Below are positions 1 to 10,600 of a DNA stretch of 64,000 nt, one piece after another. A program made the position numbers and the translations under genes. Each line of letters starts with the position of its first letter. Position 1 is the stretch's first letter. Where the stretch lies: the NCBI RefSeq assembly GCF_036057275.1, contig NZ_CP107945.1, positions 7,688,001 to 7,752,000 of the forward strand, in the 5' to 3' direction. Under the pieces are notes generated by a model. The model was not told the origin of the DNA and ran no database searches. It was given only the letters and a program-made list of their open reading frames with translations. This DNA is from Streptomyces sp. NBC_00390 (GTDB taxonomy: Bacteria; Actinomycetota; Actinomycetes; Streptomycetales; Streptomycetaceae).

Positions 1-2022
1 TTCCGCGCCGGTCTGGAGCACCTGCCCTCCATCGCCGAGAGGTACGGCAAGCAGATCGCGCAGGCATGGGCGGACGCGTCGGCGACGAACAACCCCGGCA
101 AGCTGGCCGCGGTCATGCAGCAGATGGCACTCGCCGACATGGGCCGGGCGGCCAAGCAGCTGCCGCAGGAAGCCCGGTCGACCATGCAGCAGGGCATGAA
201 GCTCGTTGCCGACGTCGCTGCACGCGGAGGAAAGGATGCCGCCGAAGCACTGAAGAACAGCCTGCTCAAGGGCGACCTCGATGCCGTCCGGACACAGTTG
301 CAGTACACATTCGGCGCGGACCTGCCTATCGAGGCGCCGGACCTGTCCAACGTCGTCTCCGCGTTCCGGCAGGCAGGCGGCGAGGCAAACAAGGAATGGT
401 CCGGGGCGTTGTCCCTGATCCAGCTCGCTGCGGCAACCAAGGGAACCGCTGCCGCCCAGGCACTCACGTCCGCACTGCTGTCCGGCGACATGGCCGCCGT
501 GAAGTCCACGCTCGACGCGATCGGTCTGTCAGTGCAGAACATCCCGGGACAGAAGTCCATCAGCGTCAGCGTGAACGCGCCCTCGCAGGTCAACGTCCCG
601 ATCTTCTTCACGCCCAAGAACTCGGCGTACGGCCCGTACGCAGGCGGATATCGGTACGGGTCGAGCAAGCAAGCAGACGGCAGCGTGCTGAGCTTCTATG
701 CGGACGGCGGTATCCGCCGAGAGGAGCATGTCGCCCAGATCGCGCCGGCGGGCAGTTGGCGCATCTGGGGTGAGCCTGAGACTCACGGGGAAGCGTACGT
801 ACCTCTCGCAGAATCCAAGCGCCCGCGCTCCAAAGCGATCGTCCAGGAGGTTGTCAGGCGCTTTGGAGGTGAAGTCGCCTGGTACGCAAGCGGTGGCCTC
901 ACCGGCTTCCAATACGAGGCGCCGGAGCTGTTTTCACTCTCCGGCATCGCCAGCGACTCCAAGGACAAGAAGGGCAGGTTCTCCCTCGCTGCGTTCGCGA
1001 AGAACCTCAACCGGTCGTCGAAGATCGCCAGGCAGTGGCGCAAGGACCTGGAAAGCGTGGCCCGCCGGGCAGGTCAGGACGTGGCGGACGCGCTAGCCGA
1101 CATGGGTGAGGACGGTGTAACCCTGACCCGCAACATGGCGACGGGCAGCTCGACGTACGTCAAGCAAATGGCCGCCGACCTCCGCAAGCTTGCCGAGGCA
1201 TCGAAAGCCACTCTCGGTTCGTACACCAGTCAGCTCAAGCAGGCTGTGAAGGATCAGACCGCCTTCGAGCAGAATCTGGCTCGGCTCGCTGCCCACGGGT
1301 ACGGCGACCTCGCGAAGACGCTCGCCAATCAGGGAGACGCCGACGCCGAGGCTCTGGCGTACCAGGCGGTCCGAGACAAGAAGACGGCGAAGGCCGCCAA
1401 CGATCAGGCTCGCGCCGCAGGTCGCACCGTTCCGGACGCCGACCTGCCCGACCTCGTGGCAATCATCTCGGCCGTCAAGAACCACAAGACAGGCATCCAC
1501 AAGGTCGCCGAAACCACTGGACTCAGCGAGGACCGGGTCATCGAGATCGCGAACCTCGCCCTGGACCGCATCCGGAAGGCACTCGGTACCAAGGCCGCGA
1601 CGTTCCTCTCCGACCTCACCAAGGCCAATCGCGGCCTGGCGTACGAGTCTGGCGGCATCCTCACCCCCGGCCTCTACGCCACGAGCAACGGCATCGTGCG
1701 CTTCAGCGAGCCATCAACAGGCGGCGAAGCGTTCATCCCCCTCGGAATCGGCAAGCGCGGATCAGCCACCACCGTCCTCGCCGACGTCGCCCGCCGATTC
1801 GGCTACCGGCTCGCCCCCGCCGCAGGCCCTGGCTCTCCGCGCCTGGTGGAGGCCCGACCTGCTGGGAGCGTGCAGATCGTCGTCGTCCGCGAGCAGCCGA
1901 AGGCCCTCATCGAGAACATGCCGGTCACCGTGAACGCCCGCAGCGACAGGGACAGCGCAGACGAGTTCGGCGCGGAGATCATGCGTCGGCTGCGCAATGC
2001 GCAGCGAGGAGGTCGGATCTGA
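1..2022 (+). CDS. Phage tail tape measure protein, C-terminal part (5' end off window)
   Basis: The frame is open from base 1, so the gene starts outside the window; about 673 codons remain. The visible part is Ala/Lys-rich and helical with long alternating hydrophobic stretches. It carries two related C-terminal segments, each with a Gly-rich turn, then GEAYVPL or GEAFIPL, then an arginine-rich helix ending in RRFG (about residues 235-285 and 560-605). This arrangement is common at the end of actinophage tape measure proteins, which set tail length and occupy the tail lumen. The stop overlaps the next ATG by one base (TGATG), as expected for a tail operon. The assignment rests on composition, these segments and position before the distal tail gene. 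Confidence 0.85.
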   Translation, partial: FRAGLEHLPSIAERYGKQIAQAWADASATNNPGKLAAVMQQMALADMGRAAKQLPQEARSTMQQGMKLVADVAARGGKDAAEALKNSLLKGDLDAVRTQLQYTFGADLPIEAPDLSNVVSAFRQAGGEANKEWSGALSLIQLAAATKGTAAAQALTSALLSGDMAAVKSTLDAIGLSVQNIPGQKSISVSVNAPSQVNVPIFFTPKNSAYGPYAGGYRYGSSKQADGSVLSFYADGGIRREEHVAQIAPAGSWRIWGEPETHGEAYVPLAESKRPRSKAIVQEVVRRFGGEVAWYASGGLTGFQYEAPELFSLSGIASDSKDKKGRFSLAAFAKNLNRSSKIARQWRKDLESVARRAGQDVADALADMGEDGVTLTRNMATGSSTYVKQMAADLRKLAEASKATLGSYTSQLKQAVKDQTAFEQNLARLAAHGYGDLAKTLANQGDADAEALAYQAVRDKKTAKAANDQARAAGRTVPDADLPDLVAIISAVKNHKTGIHKVAETTGLSEDRVIEIANLALDRIRKALGTKAATFLSDLTKANRGLAYESGGILTPGLYATSNGIVRFSEPSTGGEAFIPLGIGKRGSATTVLADVARRFGYRLAPAAGPGSPRLVEARPAGSVQIVVVREQPKALIENMPVTVNARSDRDSADEFGAEIMRRLRNAQRGGRI

Positions 2023-2921
2023 TGGCGACCCTCAGCCAGAACTGGCAGATCGACTTCGCTGGCCTCCTCCTCGGCCCGCAGACCCCCTACATGATCTCGG
2101 ACGTCACCGGCCTGGGAGCACCCGAACTGCGCACCCAGGACGTGGACAGTCCGGTGGACGACGGCGCATATCCAGGCGTGGACTACTACGGCCGGCGCGT
2201 CGTGCGCATTGAAGCGGCCATCCGGACGCCCGGCGACCCGGCCGCTGCGGCAGACGCGCTGGCACGGCTGCACGAAGTGGCGGCAGCCACGTCGGTACGC
2301 AAGGCAGCTGGAGCCCTCGCGGTGCTGCGCCTGAAGTGGCCCGGCCGCGAAGTGCGCCGACTCTACGGGCGAGTCCGCAGAGCCGACGCCATCTCAACCG
2401 CGCGCACGATCTTCGGCTGGGTCCCGCTGGAGCTGGAGTTCGCCGCGACCGACCCGCGGTTCCACGACGACGTGCAGCAGACCCTGATCATGCCGCTGGA
2501 CATCTCACAGAACGTCCCTGGCTTCACGGCACCGCTCACCGCCCCGATCACCACGGGCGTCGCCAACCCCGCCACCCGGCCGGGCTGGGTGACGAACAGT
2601 GGCGACCTGCCCGCCTACCCGACCATTCGCATCACTGGCCCGGTCACCGACCCGCGCCTGTGGATCGTGGAGACGGGGCGCTCGCTGGAGCTGTCCATGA
2701 CGCTCGGTGAGGGCGAGTTCGTCGACATCGACACCCGGCCAGGCACGCGCTGGGTCCTGCGCAATGGCAGCGGCAACGCCCACTCGTCCCTGTCGACCAG
2801 CTCGCGACTCGATCTGTTCCAGATCCCGCCCGGCCGCTCCGAGTTGCGATGGACAGCCACCGATTACACGAACACCTGCCGCCTCGCCGTCTCGTGGCGC
2901 GACGCCTACACCGCCTTGTGA
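2022..2921 (+). CDS. Distal tail (Dit-like) siphophage tail component
   Basis: A 299-residue protein starting at the ATG that overlaps the tape measure stop. The layout is that of siphovirus distal tail proteins: an N-terminal beta-rich ring domain (about 1-165, ending in FAATDPRFHDD) and a C-terminal galectin-like beta domain with PTIRITGPVTDPRLW and RWTATD near the end. Dit forms the hexameric ring joining tail tube and tip. Position directly after the tape measure gene is the standard one. No frameshift is seen. The family call is from pattern recognition, not alignment. Confidence 0.8.
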   Translation: MATLSQNWQIDFAGLLLGPQTPYMISDVTGLGAPELRTQDVDSPVDDGAYPGVDYYGRRVVRIEAAIRTPGDPAAAADALARLHEVAAATSVRKAAGALAVLRLKWPGREVRRLYGRVRRADAISTARTIFGWVPLELEFAATDPRFHDDVQQTLIMPLDISQNVPGFTAPLTAPITTGVANPATRPGWVTNSGDLPAYPTIRITGPVTDPRLWIVETGRSLELSMTLGEGEFVDIDTRPGTRWVLRNGSGNAHSSLSTSSRLDLFQIPPGRSELRWTATDYTNTCRLAVSWRDAYTAL

Positions 2922-2934
2922 AAGGGAGTTCCCC

Positions 2935-3864
2935 ATGGCGCTGATCCAGCCCCCGATGATGGTCCACGGCGGCACCCACCCCGCCAGGGCGATGCGCATG
3001 ATGATCCAAGACCTCGCCCGCGGCAGCTCCGGCGTGACCGAAGGAAACGACCTCAGAGTCAGCCCACTTGCGACTCCAGGCGCCGGCGTCCGCGTTGGCG
3101 ACGGCTCGGCCGTCGTACGCGGCGCGAGCTGGGGCCAGGGCAGCTACACCCAGTACAACGTAGGAGACGCCACTGTTCCCATAGCTCCAACGGGAGCGTC
3201 CGCCCGGTCCGATCTTGTCTGCTTGCGCGTTGAGGATCCCGAGTACGAGGGGACACGCAACCCGGCGACGCAGGACATCGGCTACTTCCACGTGATCAGC
3301 GGGGTGTCCGCGAACGCAGCGGCGCCACCGGCAGGGATGACCGCCATCCCGCTCGCACGGCTCGACATCCCGCCGAACACGGCGACCATCACCGCGGCGA
3401 TGATCAAAGATCTCCGGGTCATCGCCAACCCGAGGCGCACGCGCAGCCTCTTCACCGCGTTCCCCACGGCCGCCGCGACGCTGGGCTACTCCGACAACAA
3501 ATGGCACACCTGGCCGACTGCGGCGCGATGGAACATCGCCGTCCCGCCATGGGCCACGCAGGCGAAGCTGATCACCATGGTCGCCGGCCTGGGGCTGAAG
3601 CGCGCCGACGTGTTCGCAGCCATGCGGAACGTCATCGGCGGAGTCACCGGTCAGCACATCGCCATCGATGACGACCAAGGCAACAACACCCGCCGGAACA
3701 CGGTCGTGCTCGCCGACACTCTCCTCATCCCTCCTGCCATGCGCGGCACGACCGTGCCCATCTGGCTCGACACGTACATGCACAAGAGCGAGAGCGGCGA
3801 CCTGGTCGTGGACGGAGCCACCACGCTCATTCTCGATGTGGAATTCACCGAGGGCGTCGTGTGA
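2935..3864 (+). CDS. Putative phage minor tail protein
   Basis: A 309-residue protein. The ATG at 2935 is chosen because it is preceded by AAAGGGAG at good spacing and lies 13 bases after the previous stop; in-frame starts further up overlap the Dit gene. The N-terminal half (VHGGTHPARAMRMMIQDLARG, then a beta-rich stretch with GVRVGDGSAVVRG) resembles conserved N-terminal parts of Streptomyces prophage tail proteins. The C-terminal half is beta-rich. It sits between Dit and a Gp37-like gene, so it is probably a baseplate or tail-tip subunit. Its exact role cannot be read from the sequence. Confidence 0.65.
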   Translation: MALIQPPMMVHGGTHPARAMRMMIQDLARGSSGVTEGNDLRVSPLATPGAGVRVGDGSAVVRGASWGQGSYTQYNVGDATVPIAPTGASARSDLVCLRVEDPEYEGTRNPATQDIGYFHVISGVSANAAAPPAGMTAIPLARLDIPPNTATITAAMIKDLRVIANPRRTRSLFTAFPTAAATLGYSDNKWHTWPTAARWNIAVPPWATQAKLITMVAGLGLKRADVFAAMRNVIGGVTGQHIAIDDDQGNNTRRNTVVLADTLLIPPAMRGTTVPIWLDTYMHKSESGDLVVDGATTLILDVEFTEGVV

Positions 3865-4955
3865 TGCCTTCGTACCGCTACCTGACCCAACATGCCCTCA
3901 CGAGCTCCATACTCGCCCCAGACCTGCCGCTTTCCCAGGTCGAGTTCGGGCCCGAGCTGTCCGGGTCCGGATCCCTCACGGCCGTAGTCGAACCGCGTCT
4001 CGCGCACCTGGCGCGTGAACACCTCGACCCGGGGACGTCCCTGATCTTCGCCGAGCGGGACACCAACCTGCTCTGGGGCGGCATCGTGTGGCGAGCCGAC
4101 CCGGAAGGTCAGCAACTCCGCATCGAGGCAGCCGGTTTCGGCTCCTACCCTCATCGACGCCACGACCTGCACGGCAACCTCGGTGGCCGCGGACCCTACG
4201 TGCACGCGGACCCGTGCAAGGTCATCCGGGATGTGTGGGCCTACTGCCAGGAGCAGCCCGACAGCAACCTGCGCGTTGCTGTGGACGCCACCACGTCGCG
4301 AGCGACAGTCGGCACGCCGGCCGAGCCGTACGCCGTCGACTGGTGGGAGGCACCCACCCTCGGTTCAGTCATCGACGACATGACCGCGGTCGAGTCCGCA
4401 CCCGAGTGGACCGAGGCCGTCAGTTGGGGTGCGAACGGAAAGCCGACAGCGCGCATTCGGCTCGGCTGGCCTCGCCTCGGCACGAGGCGTACGGACATCG
4501 CCTTCACCAGCGGCATCAACATCGCCTCAGCCGTGCCGGTCGAGTACGACGCGGACTCCTACTCCCAGGTCGTCATCGCCCTGGGCGCCGGAGAGGGACG
4601 CAGCCGGCGGCGAGCTGTCGACGCGGTTCGAGACGGGCGCCTCCGTCTTGAGCACGTGATGGAGATCCCATCGGAGAAGGGCAACGACCGCCTCGCGGTG
4701 CGTGCCCGAACCGAGCGGACCGCCCGCCAAGTGATCGGTGAGGTGACCGAGGTGGTGCTGCGCGATCACCCGGCAGCCCCCATCGGCAGCTTCCAGATCG
4801 GCGACGAGGTACGGCTGCGCCTGCACGACCAGTGGACCGACTTCGACGGCTGGGCCCGGATCGTCGGCTGGCGGATCAAACCGTCCAGCGGTGAGACCCA
4901 GGAGCAAGCCGTCGTCCACCTCCAGCGCGCCGACCGCTTTACGTACGGAGGCTGA
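3864..4955 (+). CDS. Gp37-like siphophage tail protein (tail tip hub candidate)
   Basis: A 363-residue protein. GTG at 3861 and ATG at 3864 are both possible; the ATG overlaps the previous stop by one base. The sequence has the character of the Gp37-like tail family of actinobacterial siphophages: an N-terminal barrel with LPLSQVEFGPELSGSGSLTA, a middle part with HDLHGN and DPCKVIRDVWAYCQ, and a C-terminal region with RVVGW-type beta strands. Such proteins follow Dit and build the tail tip. It is translationally coupled with both neighbours. Family recognition is moderately sure and detailed function is inferred. Confidence 0.7.
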   Translation: MPSYRYLTQHALTSSILAPDLPLSQVEFGPELSGSGSLTAVVEPRLAHLAREHLDPGTSLIFAERDTNLLWGGIVWRADPEGQQLRIEAAGFGSYPHRRHDLHGNLGGRGPYVHADPCKVIRDVWAYCQEQPDSNLRVAVDATTSRATVGTPAEPYAVDWWEAPTLGSVIDDMTAVESAPEWTEAVSWGANGKPTARIRLGWPRLGTRRTDIAFTSGINIASAVPVEYDADSYSQVVIALGAGEGRSRRRAVDAVRDGRLRLEHVMEIPSEKGNDRLAVRARTERTARQVIGEVTEVVLRDHPAAPIGSFQIGDEVRLRLHDQWTDFDGWARIVGWRIKPSSGETQEQAVVHLQRADRFTYGG

Positions 4956-4956
4956 C

Positions 4957-7290
4957 GTGACCGACATCATCAGCCAGTTCGCTGCCCGCCTCGCCCAGGT
5001 CGAGCGGCAGCTGGCCCGCACCTCCCGCACCGCGCAGCTCGCCTACAGCAGCATCGAAGGCGGGGCGATCAACGTCCACGACGACGACGGCGGCGTCCGA
5101 GGAGTGATCGGACAGCAGCCCGATGGCACCACCGGAGTGGTGATCGTCAACGGACCGCCGCCGCCGACGCCCACCGCACCAGTGGTTGAACCGGCACTTG
5201 CCGGTCTCAAGGTCACCTGGGACGGCGAGTTCACCGATGCGCAGGTCGGGCCCCTGGACCTTGCCCGGGCCCAAGTACACCTTCTCGCCGCCGCCGATGC
5301 TGAGCCGGACGTACGCCGGCCGACTGCAACTATCGAAGCAGGATCGGGCGCTTCGGTGACCATCGCACGGTCGAACTACGACGGGCTGTGGGTGCGGCTG
5401 GTCGCTGTGAACACCAGCGGCACGCCGGGCGCGGCCTCCGAAGCCGTTGCGGCAAAGCCCCGCAGGACCACAGGCGGCGACCTTGCGTCGGCCTCCGTGG
5501 GACTGGACAAGCTGGCCGGAGCCCTCGCCGACTCCGCCTCCCAGCGATACACCGACTCCATGGGCGATCCCGCAGCCTGGAAAGTGACGGCCACGGGGCC
5601 CGGCGCAGAGTGGACCCACGCTTCTGGAGTGAACGACGCCGAGACCGGAGCCACCGTCGGACGCGCAACCGGCTACGTGCGCATCCGGGGCGACACACCC
5701 CTGCCCCACGATCCCTCCACCCTGTACCGGATCAGCGCCCGCATCCGCGCAACGAAGCAGGCAGCCACCGGCCCGGACAGCGTCTACGTCGGTGTCCTCG
5801 GCATCGGAGCTGACGGCGTCCGTCTGGTGAATCGGAACGGTGAGGACGCGCCGAACTCGCATTACTACCCAGCAGCCTCCTACGCACTGCTCCCCGAAGC
5901 CGACGGATGGACCACCTACGTCGGCTATTTCCAAGGCCGCGCCCCCTCCGGGCAGAGCGGCGACGCCGGCACCAACCCCGACCTGCGAGCGCCCGCACGT
6001 CTGCACGCAGACGTGCGGTACATCGTCCCGTACCTCTGGCTGAACTACACCTCCCAGTCGGCGGTTTCGGTTGCCGTCATGGAGGTGGACGCCGTACAGA
6101 TCGAAGCCGTCCGCACCGGCGTTGTCGGGCCAGACAACCTGGTCACGGGCAGCGTCACGGCGGAGGCCCTGGCCGCCGACGCCATCACCGGCAAGGTCAT
6201 CACTGGGGGAAGCCTGCACAGCGATAGCGGTTCCGGAAGCATCGTCGACATCCAGAACGGAACTGTCGCTGCAACCGCCGCCAACGGCTACCGCATCCTG
6301 GTCGACCCCACCCAGCCGCTTCCCGTCATCGATTTCCTCGACAGTCTGGGCTCCACTGTCGGAAGCGTGAACGCCCTTGGTGAAGACAACCGTCCCGGAC
6401 TCGTCGTCTCCAGCGGCCGGTTCACCGACGGATCGGTCAGTGACTGGCGGTGGGCCAACCGCATGGGCGCCGACGGAGAGAGTAACGGCTGGATCGTTCT
6501 GCGGACACGGGAGAGCGACACCTCCGTCATCAACGGCGGCTATCTCGCGCTTCTGCCCGCGCGAGTCGTGATGGGCGTCGCGGACAACAAGGCTGCCGAA
6601 CCACCCACTCTGTTCCAGATAGACCCTGGGCTGTACATGTTTGACGAGGGACGGGTACTCATCGAGCCGCCTTCCTCGGCACTGACAGCCCTGCTCGTCA
6701 CGGCAAGAGCCACGCATACCGGGGCTCTTGCCCGCCTTACTGTCGGGGGCGAGGACCGCTTCACTGTCTCGGCGGCCGGGCGGGTCACTGCCGCCGGGGG
6801 AGTGTCCACAGCCGGACCGGTGACCGGCATGAACATCCCTGTCACCATCCACAAACCCAGCAACACCGACCGGCCATCAGCAACGGCGCTCGTCGCCGAC
6901 CCACACCTGATCACGCAGCTCCAGGCGAATGCCAAGTACCTGGTGGAATTCCACCTGTACTACGCCGCGCTGTCGGCCGCCGCATTCAAAACGACTTGGT
7001 CGGTTCCCGCTGGAGCAACCGGAAACCGAAGTGTGCTGGGGCCAGGGAGCGCCGCCACAGAGGGCAACGCCGACAACCTGGCCGTCAGAAGTGGAGTCCA
7101 TGCCACCGCCACAACAGTCGTCTACGGCACCCGCAACCACGCCACGAACCTCGCGCACGCCGTGGAGAGCGGCATCCTCACGACCACGACTGCGGGAACA
7201 CTCGCACTGTCGTGGGCTCAAAACGTCTCCCATGCCACAGCCGCGCGCCTGGCCACCGGCTCGTACATGCGGGTCACGCGGCTCGTCTAG
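4957..7290 (+). CDS. Large phage tail-tip / host-contact protein
   Basis: A 777-residue protein with GTG start at 4957, one base after the previous stop and preceded by ACGGAGG. The N-terminus (about 1-25) is a short coiled coil (FAARLAQVERQLARTSRTAQ). A beta segment and a Pro-rich linker (PPPPTPTAPVV) lead into a fibronectin-III-like domain (about 65-145). A long middle part resembles carbohydrate-binding jelly-roll folds (YVRIRGDTPLPHDPSTLYRISARIR). The C-terminal 300 residues are beta-rich. In actinophages this slot holds the tail-tip protein that touches the cell surface. No lytic active site is recognisable. Confidence 0.65.
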   Translation: MTDIISQFAARLAQVERQLARTSRTAQLAYSSIEGGAINVHDDDGGVRGVIGQQPDGTTGVVIVNGPPPPTPTAPVVEPALAGLKVTWDGEFTDAQVGPLDLARAQVHLLAAADAEPDVRRPTATIEAGSGASVTIARSNYDGLWVRLVAVNTSGTPGAASEAVAAKPRRTTGGDLASASVGLDKLAGALADSASQRYTDSMGDPAAWKVTATGPGAEWTHASGVNDAETGATVGRATGYVRIRGDTPLPHDPSTLYRISARIRATKQAATGPDSVYVGVLGIGADGVRLVNRNGEDAPNSHYYPAASYALLPEADGWTTYVGYFQGRAPSGQSGDAGTNPDLRAPARLHADVRYIVPYLWLNYTSQSAVSVAVMEVDAVQIEAVRTGVVGPDNLVTGSVTAEALAADAITGKVITGGSLHSDSGSGSIVDIQNGTVAATAANGYRILVDPTQPLPVIDFLDSLGSTVGSVNALGEDNRPGLVVSSGRFTDGSVSDWRWANRMGADGESNGWIVLRTRESDTSVINGGYLALLPARVVMGVADNKAAEPPTLFQIDPGLYMFDEGRVLIEPPSSALTALLVTARATHTGALARLTVGGEDRFTVSAAGRVTAAGGVSTAGPVTGMNIPVTIHKPSNTDRPSATALVADPHLITQLQANAKYLVEFHLYYAALSAAAFKTTWSVPAGATGNRSVLGPGSAATEGNADNLAVRSGVHATATTVVYGTRNHATNLAHAVESGILTTTTAGTLALSWAQNVSHATAARLATGSYMRVTRLV

Positions 7291-7631
7291 AGGCTGCTGC
7301 GGCCCAGAAGCGTTGTTCCGGTAGCCGATGAACCGTTCAGGGTTGCCGTCTGTTCCTCATCTTGCGGAGCCTGCTGGGTTTTTGGCCGCCTCGTACTTGC
7401 CGCGGCAACCCTACACATCTGAAGGAAGTGCATGACAGCGACCTGACCTGGGGGGAACGACATTGCGGATCTTTCGTCAGGCAGACATGGGCGATTAGGA
7501 CATCCCGCGATCACGTGATGTGCGACACGCTGGACTACCCGCCGTCGCCGTTGTTAACTCAGCGCACTCCAGTGGTTCATGTGATCCATGTGGTGTTTGA
7601 GTGGGCAAGTCGTGGGGTGGGAGTGCGGGTT
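7291..7631 (+). other. Gap between tail module and RHS cargo
   Basis: 341 bases with no convincing gene. The reading frame of the next gene is open back to 7362, but that stretch lacks a secretion signal and has poor codon bias. It contains a TCACGTGA palindrome near 7514 and runs such as GTTGTTAACTC near 7551 that could belong to a promoter, but no clean -35/-10 pair is visible. This is a candidate left junction of the RHS insertion. Confidence 0.4.
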
Positions 7632-10600
7632 ATGTGGAGTCGAAGACGTGGCGTGGGCAGGTTCGCGGGCGTGACGCTTGGCGCGGTCCTCGCAGTGGGC
7701 CTTCTGCCTTCCCCGGACGGCCAGGCTGCTCCCCAGCCGACGGTTCAGGCAGCCAATGCCTCCAGTCAGGCACCCGATGGGGACAAGGTGCTGACCGAGG
7801 CCGAGGCCCTGGCCGAGGCCAAGCGGACGGGTACAGCGGTTGAGGTCATGGGCCTGCGCGGTGAGAGCCGCGAGGTGTTCGCGACACCCGAAGGTGAGCT
7901 GGAGGCCCGCGAGTACCTCCGCCCGGTCTGGACGCGGGGCGCCGGCGCCTGGAAGCGCGTTGACACAAGCCTTGCAGTGACTGATCGAGGGGTTGTCGCT
8001 CCCAAGGCGACCACTGCTGAGGTGGCGTTCTCCGGCGGCGGTGACTCTGCACCGCTCGTGAGTATGGAGAAGGCTGGACGGGTGATGTCCCTGTCTTGGC
8101 CGGACACGTTGCCAGCCCCCGAACTGGATGGCGCGGTGGCGACGTACAAGTCGGTGCTCCCCGATGTCGACCTGCGCATGACTGCTCAGGAAGATGGGTT
8201 CACTCAGCTGCTGGTCGTGAAGACGGCGGAGGCAGCCAACAACCCCGCACTTGCTGAGCTACGGCTGCAGCTCGCTACTGACGGGCTCGACGTACGGACC
8301 ACGGACGAGGGTGGTCTCGAAGCGGTTGACCAAGGTGCTCAGGGCACGGTTTTCGAGGCGCCCAAGCCCTTCATGTGGGATTCCAGCGCCGGTGGCGGCG
8401 AAGTGTCGCTCAAGGCCGGGCGAATGGCCGCCGCAGCAGCGTCGGACGGGGAACCGGGTGCTGGGGAGTCGGGCAAGCTTGCCCCGGTGGGCGCTGAGGT
8501 GTCGGCTGACGGCGATGAGCTGGTGCTGACGCCGGACACTGACGTGTTGAAGGGGAGCGGCACAACCTACCCCGTGTTCATCGATCCGCAGTGGTACTCG
8601 GAACGGGCGACGGCCTGGACGATGGCGTCGAAGTACTGGGCAGGGTCTCCGCAGTGGAAGTTCAACGGCGACTCGGATGCCGGTCTTGGCTACTGCAACT
8701 GGTCCTATTGCGCCCCGCATGACACGAAGCGTCTCTTCTACCAGATTCCGGTCTCCAGGTACGCGGGCAAGTCGATCCTGTCGGCGGAGTTCGTCGTGCG
8801 GAACACCTGGTCCGCTTCGTGCTCGGACCGAACGGTGGAGCTGTGGGAGACCAAGCCGATCAGTTCGTCGACGACGTGGAACTCGCAGAACGCCGCGGGC
8901 TTTTGGGTGAAGGAGCTGGCGTCGAAGTCCTTTGCCTATGGCTTCACCGGCTGCGGTGCCAGGGATGCGGAGTTCGACGTGAAGGCGGCCGTGCAGGCGG
9001 CTGCGAATGATCGCGACGATGCGATGACGTTCGGTCTGCGTGCTGCCAGCGAGTCGGACGGATACGCGTGGAAGCGTTTTTCCGACAAGGCTTTCCTGCG
9101 CGTGACGTACAACCGGCCACCTCCGCAGATCAAGATGTCACAGCTGTCCATGCAGTTCGGCGGCGTCTGCAAGAAGCCGCAGGACGCCGTCCGTACCCGC
9201 TCTCTTGGGACTATCAGCGCGAACGACATCGTAGACCCTGACGGTGACAGCATCGCTGTTCAGTTCCAGGCCGCGTGGGACAGCGGAGATGGCCAGGGCA
9301 TGGTCGCGCGGTGGAAGCCGGACAGGACCATATCCAAGCCGTCCGGCTCAGACTTCACCGTCAGCCTGCCCTCCTCCATTCCGGAGAACAAGCAGGTGAG
9401 TTGGTACGTCCGCAGCTATGACGGTGCTCAGTCCTCGCCGTGGTCGAACGCCGGTGCTGCGACCGGCTGCTACTTCTACTACGACACACAGGCACCGAAG
9501 TCGCCTTCGATCTCCTCGGGCGAGTACCCGGCATCGAACTCGGAGGACCCGAACGACCCGTGGTACGACGGGATGGGCAAGTATGGGACGTTCGAGATCA
9601 AGGCGAACGACAGCCAAGTGACCAAGTACTGGTACGGGCTCAACGTTGATCCGACCGCCAAGAACGAGATCCTCACGACCGGCGGCGCAGCCAAGACGAT
9701 CCCGCTGCTCCCGGCCAAGATCGGCCTGAACACCCTGTACGTTTCCTCTCTCGACGCAGCCGGCAACAAGTCGGCGCCGACGGGCTACCGTTTCCGGGTC
9801 AAGGCGGGACAGCCCGAACGTGCTGGCTGGGCGCTCGACGAGGCGGCCGGTGCCACCGAAGCCACGGGCACCGTGCCGGCGCAGACGGCTGAGCTGTTCG
9901 GTGGGCCGACACCCGGTACTGAGGGAGCCATCGGCACAGCCATCGCGTTCGACGGCGTGGACGACTACGCACGAACCGACATCCCCACGGTCGCCACCGA
10001 CACGGGCTTCTCCGTATCGGCTTGGGCGAAGCTGTCGAAGATGCCCGACGGCGCGGCCATCATCGCGGCCCAGCCGGGCAATCACAGTCCCGGATTCGAG
10101 CTGTACTACTCCAAGACGTACGACCGCTGGGTGTTCAACCAGTACGCCGCCGACACCGCAGGCTCGAGCATCGTCCGCGCGATGGCGCCCCAGCCCGGCG
10201 GGGTGCAAGCCAACGTGTGGACCCACCTGATGGGCACCTACAGTTCGTCCACTGGCGCCCTCAAGCTCTACGTCGACGGCACTCTGGTCGGTACCACCAC
10301 CCACACCACCCCCTGGGATGCACGACGTGGTCTGCAGATCGGTGCCGGCTCCTACAGCGGCACGCCCGGATCCTTCTTTCCCGGCGCCGTTGACGAGGTA
10401 AGGATCTTCGACAAGCCCGTCTCCGACGCAGATGTGGCAAAGCTGCATGCGAAGCAGCCCATCGGCGCGGGCCGCCCGGCGCGCGCGGTGTTCCCGATGG
10501 ACGAAGCCGCCAACGCCACACAGATCACGGGCCGGGCGGATGTGCACGCAGCCGTACTCAAGGGTGGTGCCAAGCCGGGCGAACCGGGTGTCACGAAGGC

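Noticed and set aside
4939..6852. 637-codon minus-strand frame under the tail-tip gene
   Set aside because: A shadow frame caused by GC3 bias; the plus frame has a fitting start, coupling and phage tail context.
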